A program made the position numbers and the translations under genes. DNA of 7,156 bases from Candidatus Cloacimonadota bacterium (GTDB lineage Bacteria; Cloacimonadota; Cloacimonadia; JGIOTU-2), in assembly GCA_030628975.1 (NCBI GenBank), contig DAOVPZ010000053.1:1-7156 (forward strand). Direction: 5' to 3'. The notes beneath the pieces were generated by a model. The model was not told where the DNA came from, did not search any database, and saw only the letters and a program-made list of their open reading frames with translations. Shown piece after piece: positions 1-5,763 of the stretch; the stretch's first letter is position 1; each line of letters opens with the position of its first letter.

Positions 1-251
1 CAGATAGTAGAGAAATTCAATTTATTGAAGTGAAATCCAAAATTGATGAAGCCCCGCAATTATTTGAAATTACAGGAACACAATGGGAATTTGCTCGGAA
101 ATTATATAATGAGAATGAAGGCGATAAATACAAAATATATATTGTAAGAAATGCTGGAACTGGAAACGCTAAAATAGGGATAATAAAGAATCCTACTAAA
201 TTATGGAAAGAAGGTAAACTGTATGCTCATCCAGTTCAATTTAAATTATAA
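1..251 (+). CDS. DUF3883-domain protein, C-terminal fragment (5' end outside window)
   Basis: The frame is open from position 3 to the TAA at 249-251, giving about 82 residues. A GTG at position 30 is in frame but falls inside the conserved core, so it is not the true start; the gene begins left of the window. The fragment opens with FIEVKS, followed by a FEIT..QWEFARKLY stretch and a YKIYIVRNAGT strand. This order matches the C-terminal end of DUF3883 (also called the NOV C-terminal domain), as I recall that family. DUF3883 is often attached to helicases, restriction-type proteins and other defence proteins. Its E-x-K core resembles the PD-(D/E)xK nuclease fold, but activity cannot be judged from this fragment. 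The stop codon lies 5 nt before an attC-like site, so this is probably the gene of an integron cassette. The family call is fairly sure; the function is unknown. Confidence 0.75.
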   Translation, partial: DSREIQFIEVKSKIDEAPQLFEITGTQWEFARKLYNENEGDKYKIYIVRNAGTGNAKIGIIKNPTKLWKEGKLYAHPVQFKL

Positions 252-256
252 CGTAC

Positions 257-393
257 GCCTTATAACAACAGTCTCAAGCTGACCAAAACCGCTCTGTGCG
301 AATCCGAAGGTTTGGATGCCCATATCAGCCTTATGATGAAATCCGAATGTATAGTGCAACGCAGGTTTTGGCAGCTTAGCCTGAATGTTAGAC
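257..393 (+). other. attC: attC-like integron recombination site (complete)
   Basis: An imperfect inverted repeat with attC architecture follows the DUF3883 stop codon. The left end is GCCTTATAAC (257-266), with an R''-like TTATAAC. The right end is GTTAGAC (387-393), matching the R' core GTTRRRY; cleavage would fall after the G at 387. Inside, AAGCTG (276-281) plus CCAAAACC (283-290) pairs perfectly with GGTTTTGG (364-371) plus CAGCTT (372-377). This leaves A282 as one unpaired, extrahelical base, which is typical of attC sites and sets which strand IntI recognises. The central 291-363 is the variable terminal region and contains a small ATCC...GGAT hairpin (302-317). Total length of about 135 nt is in the long (VCR-like) range. 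The left end resembles the TATAACAA start of Vibrio repeats. Recombination activity is inferred from structure only. Confidence 0.82.
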
Positions 394-420
394 TCATAAG
401 ATTAGTAAAATCATATTATT

Positions 421-915
421 ATGGCCTTTAAAGCAATATTAAATTTGTTTAATACTGTTTTAGAAAAAGTTCCATTTTTCCAAGTTAACTTGGAAAAACG
501 AAAATTTGACACTCAATATGCAAAAGAAATATTAGAATTATTTAATTATCAAGAATTTTATAAATTAACTGACAATATTTTTAATGTATACTTTCATCAA
601 GATGAATCAGACAAAATTACAGAACTCCAAAATTTAATTCGTGAGAAAAAATTTTTTAATAAAAAAATCCAGAATAAATTAGAAATATTTATAAAAGAGT
701 TAGATAATTTTAGAAGTTGGTCATTTAGTGAGTTCAGTACAGATTTAAATTCGAACAGAATCAAGCTAGATAAAGAAACAACACGTGGTCAAATGATGCC
801 AAATTATTCTGATAATGTGAAAAAATGCTCTTCATATGCAAATAATCTTTTTGAGGGATATAAACAGGTTTATTTCGAAATACAAAGGAAATATCCTAAA
901 GCATTTGAAGAATAA
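421..915 (+). CDS. Unrecognised 164-residue cassette protein
   Basis: I do not recognise this protein. It is 164 residues long, rich in Lys, Glu, Asn and Phe, and looks soluble and mostly helical. There is no signal peptide, membrane segment or obvious catalytic motif. There is one Cys (C136), a tandem Met in the QMMPNYSDN segment near residues 124-132, and an acidic C-terminus (KAFEE). The ATG at 421 is the first usable start; a TAA in frame lies at 406-408. No Shine-Dalgarno motif is visible before it, unlike the minus-strand genes in this window. The start lies 33 nt after the recombination point of the attC-like site at 257-393, and the gene is followed 13 nt later by another attC-like left end. 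The one-gene, same-strand layout is that of an integron cassette, and most such cassette genes have no known function. It is unlikely to be expressed from its own promoter. Confidence 0.72.
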   Translation: MAFKAILNLFNTVLEKVPFFQVNLEKRKFDTQYAKEILELFNYQEFYKLTDNIFNVYFHQDESDKITELQNLIREKKFFNKKIQNKLEIFIKELDNFRSWSFSEFSTDLNSNRIKLDKETTRGQMMPNYSDNVKKCSSYANNLFEGYKQVYFEIQRKYPKAFEE

Positions 916-928
916 AAAATTAAATTAA

Positions 929-966
929 ATCTAACAACTCACGACAACCGACCGCATACTGTGGCT
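929..966 (+). other. Half attC-like site (left arm only)
   Basis: ATCTAAC (929-935) matches the R'' consensus RYYYAAC exactly. It is followed by an L''-like arm ACTCACGACAACCGACCGC (937-955), the same order as in the complete site at 257-393. The expected partner arm (GGTTGTCGTGAGT-like, ending in GTTRRRY) is not present between 956 and the end of the rubrerythrin gene at 999. Instead the sequence runs into GTGGCT (961-966) and T-rich DNA. The cassette array therefore seems to be cut off here. This reading depends on comparison with the intact site; the motif itself is short. Confidence 0.55.
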
Positions 967-998
967 AATTTTTTTAAGCTATTTATTTAATTCAAACC

Positions 999-1586
999 TT
1001 AGTAATTTTCCACAAACAATTCAAAATATTCTCTCGGATGAGCACAAACAGGGCATTCTTCCAGTGCTTCAATGGATTCAATAATATGACCACAATTCCT
1101 GCATTTCCAGAATACCTTGCCATCTTTTTTAAATACAGTATGCTCTTTTACATTCTTGAGTAGTTTTCTGTATCTTTCCTCGTGTCTTTTTTCAACAAGA
1201 GCAACTAATTGGAATGTTTTTGCAATTTCAGTGAAACCCTCTTCTTCAGCAACATTTGCAAAAGAAGGATATAAATCTGTCCATTCTTCATTTTCACCAT
1301 TTGCAGCATATTCAAGATTTTTCAAGGTATCTGCATAAGCAACGGGATAACCTGCATTTATTTCTACTACATTTTCGTTCAATCCAAATTTAACCAGATG
1401 TTTCAAGAACAGTTTTGCATGTTCCTTTTCATTATCAGCAGTTTCCATGAAAATCTCTTCAATTTGTCTGAATCCTTCTTTTCTTGCAACAGAAGCATAA
1501 TAATTATAACGCATTCTTGCTTGCGATTCACCAGCAAAAGATTTCATTAAATTTTCTGCTGTTTTTGTTCCTTTTAGATTTTTCAT
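999..1586 (-). CDS. rbr: Rubrerythrin (NADH-linked peroxide reductase)
   Basis: A 195-residue classical rubrerythrin, a cytoplasmic enzyme that reduces H2O2 to water in anaerobes with electrons passed through rubredoxin-type iron. Residues 1-145 form the ferritin-like four-helix diiron domain. Expected ligands are visible at E20 (AGESQAR), E53 and H56 (NEKEH), E98 and E101 (GENEEWTDLYP), and E132 with H135 (VEKRH). The C-terminal 155-195 is a rubredoxin-like FeS4 domain with C162-x2-C165 and C178-x2-C181. Length and both domains are as expected for the family. The ATG at 1586 has AAGGAG 9 nt upstream. It is the last gene of the minus-strand stress cluster. It is separated from hcp by 195 bp packed with hairpins, so it may also have its own transcript. 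Its 3' end faces the cassette array head-on. Confidence 0.96.
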   Translation of the reverse strand: MKNLKGTKTAENLMKSFAGESQARMRYNYYASVARKEGFRQIEEIFMETADNEKEHAKLFLKHLVKFGLNENVVEINAGYPVAYADTLKNLEYAANGENEEWTDLYPSFANVAEEEGFTEIAKTFQLVALVEKRHEERYRKLLKNVKEHTVFKKDGKVFWKCRNCGHIIESIEALEECPVCAHPREYFELFVENY

Positions 1587-1623
1587 TTTATTTGTCTCCT
1601 TAGATTATTTTTACAAAATGTAA

Positions 1624-1765
1624 GGCAATTGTCCCCAATTGCCCACACAAACCCCCGATTGCTCGGGGGGATCCCGATATATCGGGATGTTACAATAAGT
1701 ACTTGATAAAAGCATGGAATCCTTCTCTCCAGAGAAGGCTATATACATCCCACTCTGGAGAGTGG
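1624..1765. repeat. Array of five hairpins between hcp and rubrerythrin
   Basis: Five separate perfect stems lie in 142 bp. GGCAATTG-TCCC-CAATTGCC is at 1624-1643. CCCCCGA-TTGC-TCGGGGG is at 1652-1669. The 18-base perfect palindrome ATCCCGATATATCGGGAT is at 1671-1688. CCTTCTC-TCCA-GAGAAGG is at 1721-1738. CCACTC-TGGA-GAGTGG is at 1750-1765. The last two also contain mutually complementary 10-mers (CTCTCCAGAG 1725-1734 and CTCTGGAGAG 1753-1762), so they could pair with each other instead. None is followed by a clear U-run on the minus strand, so they are not textbook intrinsic terminators, though they could slow transcription or protect the hcp mRNA 3' end. Confidence 0.8.
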
Positions 1766-1781
1766 TACTCCAAATTCAATA

Positions 1782-3083
1782 TTATCCCAGAATATTTTTA
1801 ATATCTTCTTCTGGTTCTCCTATGAGTTTTATATCATAGTTCTCTTGAAGCACATTGAGAATATCATCATTCACCCAGGCAGGAAGTATTGGCCCGAGAT
1901 ACATACCTTTAATATTAAGTGAAAGTAGACTCCAGAGAATTGCGACTGCTTTTTGTTCCATCCACATCAATATAATAGAAAGTGGAAGTTCATTGACTCC
2001 AACACCAAAGAGATCAGCAAGAGCAACAGCAATGTCCACTGCAACTATTGAATCATTACATTGACCTAAGTCAATAAGTCGTGGGATACCTTCAATATCT
2101 CCGAGATCCAAATCATTGAATCTAAATTTTCCGCAAGCAAGAGTCAGCACAATGGTATCTTTTGGAAGAAGTTTTACAAACTCTCTGTAATATTCATCTT
2201 TTTTAATAGGAGCATCACAACCGCCAACAAGAAAGAAATGACGTATTTTACCACTCTCAACTAATTCTTTGATTTTACCAGCCAGAGACAGAATTACAGA
2301 TTTTGAAAACCCAGTTGTCAGCACAATATCACCGGGTTTTTCTTCAAGTTCTGGCAGTGATTTTGCTTTTTCAATAACAGATGTAAAGTCGTATCCATCT
2401 ATATGCTTTACTTCCGGCAAACTCACCGGACCTGTTGTAAACATCCTGTCTTTGTATTCTTCTTTTGGAATTAAAGCACAGTTTGAAGTTACAAGGATTG
2501 CGCCCGGAAATTCTGTGAATAATTTTTTCTGGTCAAACCATGCTTTTCCAAGATTGCCTGCAAGATGTTTATATTTCTTTAATTCTGGATAGCCATGTGC
2601 AGGTAGCATCTCTGAATGAGTATAGACATTTATACCAGTTCCTTCGGTTTGCTTTAGCAATTCTCCAAGTGCCTTTAATCCGTGTCCTGTGACAAGTATG
2701 CCAGGACCTTTTACTGTGCCTATCTGCACTTTTGTAGGTTCTGGCTCACCATAAGTTTTGATATGTGCTTCTTTTAGAAGTATCATTGTCTTCAGATTCA
2801 TTTTACCAGCTTCAATAGCTAAATTAACAAGGTCTTCTACATTAAAATTCACATTTGTAAATGTAGCATATAATGCTCTTTCTAAAAAAACATCAATTTC
2901 CGCGTCAGTAAATCCAAGTTCTCTTGCATGATACAGATACGCACTCATACCCTTTATAATGTATATCAGATTATCCTGTAAACGAGCTACTGTGGGTTCT
3001 TTTCCACAAACACCTTTGATTGTGCAACCAGTTCCTCTTGCGGTTTGTGAACACTGGTAGCAGAACATTTTTAATTCTTCCAT
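1782..3083 (-). CDS. hcp: Hybrid cluster protein (hydroxylamine / NO reductase), compact form
   Basis: Hcp carries a 4Fe-4S cluster and the hybrid 4Fe-2S-2O cluster; family members reduce hydroxylamine in vitro and act on NO in cells. The N-terminal cluster motif is C8-x2-C11-x8-C20-x5-C26. The hybrid-cluster ligands of the family can all be matched: H134 (TGHG), E158 (HSEML), C202 (SNC), C289 (GGCD, the usual persulfide position), C317 (ACGKFRF), C342 (GQCND), E376 and K378 (MEQKA). At 433 residues it is about 110 shorter than the usual Hcp of some 550. The missing part lies between the N-terminal region and the TGHG motif, that is, the second helical bundle of domain 1. This is the layout of the short class III proteins of archaea and some thermophiles. 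M1 is chosen over M6 because AAAGGAG sits 6 nt before it. The gene starts 2 nt after the S41 peptidase gene, so translational coupling is likely. No Hcr reductase gene is visible. Confidence 0.95.
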   Translation of the reverse strand: MEELKMFCYQCSQTARGTGCTIKGVCGKEPTVARLQDNLIYIIKGMSAYLYHARELGFTDAEIDVFLERALYATFTNVNFNVEDLVNLAIEAGKMNLKTMILLKEAHIKTYGEPEPTKVQIGTVKGPGILVTGHGLKALGELLKQTEGTGINVYTHSEMLPAHGYPELKKYKHLAGNLGKAWFDQKKLFTEFPGAILVTSNCALIPKEEYKDRMFTTGPVSLPEVKHIDGYDFTSVIEKAKSLPELEEKPGDIVLTTGFSKSVILSLAGKIKELVESGKIRHFFLVGGCDAPIKKDEYYREFVKLLPKDTIVLTLACGKFRFNDLDLGDIEGIPRLIDLGQCNDSIVAVDIAVALADLFGVGVNELPLSIILMWMEQKAVAILWSLLSLNIKGMYLGPILPAWVNDDILNVLQENYDIKLIGEPEEDIKNILG

Positions 3084-3085
3084 TT

Positions 3086-4825
3086 TTATCTCCTTTCTAA
3101 AAATATTACAGCTTTTTCCAAAGTTACATCTCTATTTGATAATATATCCTCTATGGATTCTTCAACCTCTATATCCGGGATAAAACCTTTACCGACAAAT
3201 TCATAACCATCAGCACACCAGCATCTTCTGGCACAGATTCTTACAGAAAACTCATTATTTAATTCTAAAACTAACGGTTGTCCTGTGCTTCCACCTGTTG
3301 GTTTTCCTATTAAAGTAACTCTACCTGTACCGTGTAAAGGTGCCAGAAAATCCTCTGCTGCACTGAAGGTTTTTGGACCAATTAAAACTACTATTGGTTT
3401 GTCATATATTGGCGGTCTTGGCTGCAATACGAAATATTCACAATTTTTAAATTTTCCTAGTAATTCATCTTTATTTAACTCCGTTGTATCAGGAAATATT
3501 CCTTGATAAACTGAATAAAAAACATCAAACATTTCCTCATCTGAGAACCATTTATCAAACATATCAACACTATAAATTCTTACTTTACTTTTAAATACCT
3601 GTAAGGGTTTATTGGAAATTCTTACTATCATATAAAATCCTGTATTTGAACTTCCACCACCATTATTTCTAATATCAATAATTAAGGCTTTGGTATTGAA
3701 TAGCGTGTCTAAAGCAGAATTAAAAAGTTCTGTAATTTCTTCTGTAGGATACATAGAATTTACTGCAATATAACCAATATTGTCTTTCAGGATTTTATGT
3801 TCTACATAAGGCAAATCTTGTTTTGACTTTTGAGGTGAGGGATAAATTGTATCGGTTAAAATCTTACTATTATGTTCATATTCTATAGTAACCGAATCAC
3901 AATGATTGAAGTTAATGAATGACCTATTATTTTCCAATCGGGATGTTATCCACTGTTCAGTTGAGCCGGAGATATATTTCTTTGTTTTCTCGACAGCATC
4001 TATAACCGGAATATAATTAATTTTAAGAATTTTATCACCAGGTGAGAGAACATTTTTTCTATAAGATTCGTCTTCAATAAAATCGACATCATCTCCAATG
4101 ATTTTTGTGGTTATATAAGAATGTTTCCATAAACCTTGAACATAAGCATTTGTATGACCATCCTTTAATAATGCAACCATTTCTATCATAAGCCAATAGT
4201 ATTCTTCATTATTTTTAGTTATCTGAACTTTGGGTAGATATTCTAGTTTCACTTTGTCCCAATCCAGATCAATCAAATTAAAATTAGCAAAGAAATCATT
4301 ACAATAATGCCAGATTTTGAAGAAATAACAAAGTTTTTCATCCATAGTTAATTGCTTATTGAAGTTGGTATTATTGCCTAAATTTTTCAAAGCATATTTG
4401 CAATTATCATTTTCCTCAACATCCAGTCCTTTTTGATAGTATATCCTGGCTTTGTCTAAATTACCCATTGCTTCATATACCATACCTAAACGCCAATATC
4501 CTCCATAGATGGGAAGATCTTGTTTATATTTCAGTTGCTCATAGTTCTGAATGAAATTGAGGAATATCTGTTCTGCTTTGTCTAATTTCTTACCTGAAAA
4601 CAAATATACTTTACCAAGCTGATATTCATAAAAAGAAGAAGGATATTTCTCTAAATAACTTTCCATGACGGAAATTGCCTTGTCATAATCTTTTTGTTTA
4701 GAGAAAAACCAGAATTCATCAATCAGTTTTTGATGACTGAAATCCGATATTTCTGCTGACAATAATATATTCAGACAGCAGAGCACACTTATAAGAATGA
4801 TCTTTTTCATTTTTTTACTAATCAT
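3086..4825 (-). CDS. Exported TPR plus S41-family (tricorn/CtpA-like) peptidase
   Basis: A 579-residue protein. Residues 1-24 look like a Sec signal peptide (MISKKMKK, hydrophobic stretch, LLSA then EIS), so it probably acts in the periplasm or envelope. Residues about 30-150 contain TPR-like helical pairs (YDKAISVMESYLEKYP; GGYWRLGMVYEAMGNLDKA). A S41 peptidase follows: DGH at 222-224 (conserved His region), a PDZ-like stretch near 258-276 (SPGDKILKINYIPV), DIRNNGGG at 384-391, and the nucleophile region TFSAAEDF with S488. GKPTGGSTG (508-516) and a FIPDIEVE end come next. S488, H224 and E491 suggest an active tricorn-type enzyme rather than a dead one. C531, C535 and C537 are clustered near the C-terminus. 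The ATG at 4825 has AGGAG 6 nt upstream. Its substrate is unknown. It sits among stress enzymes and overlaps the hcp ribosome-binding site. Confidence 0.92.
   Translation of the reverse strand: MISKKMKKIILISVLCCLNILLSAEISDFSHQKLIDEFWFFSKQKDYDKAISVMESYLEKYPSSFYEYQLGKVYLFSGKKLDKAEQIFLNFIQNYEQLKYKQDLPIYGGYWRLGMVYEAMGNLDKARIYYQKGLDVEENDNCKYALKNLGNNTNFNKQLTMDEKLCYFFKIWHYCNDFFANFNLIDLDWDKVKLEYLPKVQITKNNEEYYWLMIEMVALLKDGHTNAYVQGLWKHSYITTKIIGDDVDFIEDESYRKNVLSPGDKILKINYIPVIDAVEKTKKYISGSTEQWITSRLENNRSFINFNHCDSVTIEYEHNSKILTDTIYPSPQKSKQDLPYVEHKILKDNIGYIAVNSMYPTEEITELFNSALDTLFNTKALIIDIRNNGGGSSNTGFYMIVRISNKPLQVFKSKVRIYSVDMFDKWFSDEEMFDVFYSVYQGIFPDTTELNKDELLGKFKNCEYFVLQPRPPIYDKPIVVLIGPKTFSAAEDFLAPLHGTGRVTLIGKPTGGSTGQPLVLELNNEFSVRICARRCWCADGYEFVGKGFIPDIEVEESIEDILSNRDVTLEKAVIFLERR
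3090..3096 (-). promoter_or_regulatory. hcp ribosome-binding site inside the S41 peptidase gene end
   Basis: AAAGGAG lies 6 nt before the hcp ATG. Its AGGAG is formed by the last two Arg codons (AGG AGA) of the S41 peptidase gene. This fixes the hcp start at M1 and ties hcp translation to ribosomes finishing the upstream gene. Confidence 0.85.
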
Positions 4826-4844
4826 CTTTTTCTCCTAAATTTTA

Positions 4845-5088
4845 CCACGAATTCACCCCGTGAAATACTTTGTACCCAATTTAATTGGGGATTATTAATT
4901 TACAATTTTTTTTTGATGTTATTTCACAGGGCAAGCACAAACTATCACAAACTTTGGCGAAACCAAATTCATAAAAACTCATTCTATTACAATCTGTTAG
5001 TGTTTGTTCGTGCCTGCCCCGTGAAATAACAGCGAAAGAAATGATTGCTGATTAGAATATAAAAATATTTCACGGGGTGAATTTGTGG
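4845..5088. repeat. Nested inverted-repeat element
   Basis: The outer arms are 4845-4867 and 5066-5088: 22 of 23 bases match as reverse complements, and both contain TTCACCCCGTGAAATA or its complement. Inside them a second inverted repeat has arms 4918-4952 and 4996-5030, with 29 of 35 bases matching. The CCCCGTGAAATA motif (one copy has a G-to-A change) thus occurs four times in alternating orientation. The element fills nearly all of the spacer between the desulfoferrodoxin stop and the S41 start, and so forms the 5' leader of the S41 peptidase gene if the two are co-transcribed. It has no coding capacity. It could be a MITE-like or REP-like dispersed element, or a regulatory RNA structure; sequence alone does not decide. 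Confidence 0.82.
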
Positions 5089-5096
5089 CTATTTAA

Positions 5097-5474
5097 TTAA
5101 CTTCTCCATAAACCGTGGATGTTACAATACTCTCTTGCTGATATTTCTTTTCCTTCAACCAAAAATTCCGCTTCTGGTTTATTTCCTGGATTTAAGAACT
5201 GCCTGTAAGATTTGCCATCAACAAGTAATTCAATCCATTCAATATAATGTTTTTCTTCCATTGGGTGTGCAGCATTTTCGCCAATTTTAACTGTAATTTT
5301 TTTATCTTCTTTTTTTATAAACGGCACATGTTTTTCAATGGATGAATCCTCTGTCTTTTCCTGCATAAGATTCATAGGTTTTCCACAGCAGACGAGTTCC
5401 CCTTTACCACTGTGAAGCACTTCTACAATATTTCCACAAATTTCGCATTTGTAGATTTCCATTTTTTTTGTCAT
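5097..5474 (-). CDS. dfx: Desulfoferrodoxin (superoxide reductase, 2Fe type)
   Basis: A 125-residue cytoplasmic superoxide reductase, which turns superoxide into H2O2 without making O2; the H2O2 is then handled by rubrerythrin. The N-terminal desulforedoxin-like domain (residues 1-36) carries centre I ligands C10-x2-C13 and the adjacent C29-C30. The C-terminal neelaredoxin-like domain carries centre II ligands H49, H70, H76, C117 and H120. The catalytic pair E47-K48 is intact in the EKHVP motif. Length is normal for the two-iron class. The ATG at 5474 is chosen because GGAGG (5480-5484) lies 5 nt upstream; an in-frame TTG at 5486 overlaps that site and is unlikely to be used. It lies between the ferritin-family gene and the S41 peptidase, with repeat-filled spacers on both sides. 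Confidence 0.96.
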   Translation of the reverse strand: MTKKMEIYKCEICGNIVEVLHSGKGELVCCGKPMNLMQEKTEDSSIEKHVPFIKKEDKKITVKIGENAAHPMEEKHYIEWIELLVDGKSYRQFLNPGNKPEAEFLVEGKEISAREYCNIHGLWRS

Positions 5475-5479
5475 TTTTT

Positions 5480-5484
5480 CCTCC
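5480..5484 (-). promoter_or_regulatory. dfx ribosome-binding site
   Basis: GGAGG on the minus strand, 5 nt before the ATG at 5474. It decides the start against the longer TTG reading at 5486. Confidence 0.85.
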
Positions 5485-5486
5485 AA

Positions 5487-5763
5487 TTATTTTAGCCACG
5501 AAATCACACAAAAACACACAAAATAAATAGTCAGATGCTACTTCGGAAAGTCATATGAGCCTTTGGCTTGTCATAAATAGTTATAAGCTACTCTTGCCTT
5601 CGCATAGCCCGCCTTCCGAAGTTCTACGGCGGACAGGCTACGGCGAAGCGAGGTCGTAGCGTCATTTGTAGTCTGAATCCAATGACCTACCTAATGACCT
5701 AATGGCAGCGAACGAAGTGAGCATTATGACAGCGAAGCGTTATGACTTCTGCCATGATGTGGC
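5487..5763. repeat. Hairpin and short-repeat mosaic between ferritin-family gene and dfx
   Basis: No credible gene is present. At 5494-5525 there is an A-rich AGCCACGAAATCACACAAAA-type stretch. At 5598-5648 a GC-rich imperfect hairpin pairs CTTCGCATAGCC with GGCTACGGCGAAG. ATGGCAG (5702-5708) pairs with CTGCCAT (5749-5755). AATGACCTA occurs twice (5681-5689 and 5693-5701), and ATTATGAC/GTTATGAC are repeated at 5723 and 5739 near AGCGAA-type repeats. GTGGCT (5759-5764) ends the stretch at the stop codon of the upstream gene and is complementary to the AGCCAC near 5494. The segment is clearly richer in G+C than the flanking genes, which suggests imported dispersed repeats. Confidence 0.7.

Noticed and set aside
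30..251. GTG at position 30 as the start of a 73-residue gene
   Set aside because: The conserved FIEVKS motif lies across this point and the frame is open to the window edge, so the gene begins further left.
1117..1338. Plus-strand open frame inside rubrerythrin; similar ones at 1855-2064, 2269-2592, 3285-3506 and 6882-7067
   Set aside because: Each lies antisense within a well-supported gene, has no family resemblance and no convincing start context.
1624..1765. Intrinsic terminator of hcp
   Set aside because: The stems are good, but no clear U-tract follows any of them on the minus strand, so they are listed as a hairpin array instead.
4845..5030. CRISPR array
   Set aside because: The motif copies alternate in orientation and are irregularly spaced, unlike direct repeats with even spacers, and no cas gene is present.
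5475..5486. TTG start adding four residues to desulfoferrodoxin
   Set aside because: The TTG overlaps the GGAGG that serves the ATG at 5474, and the shorter protein has the usual family length.
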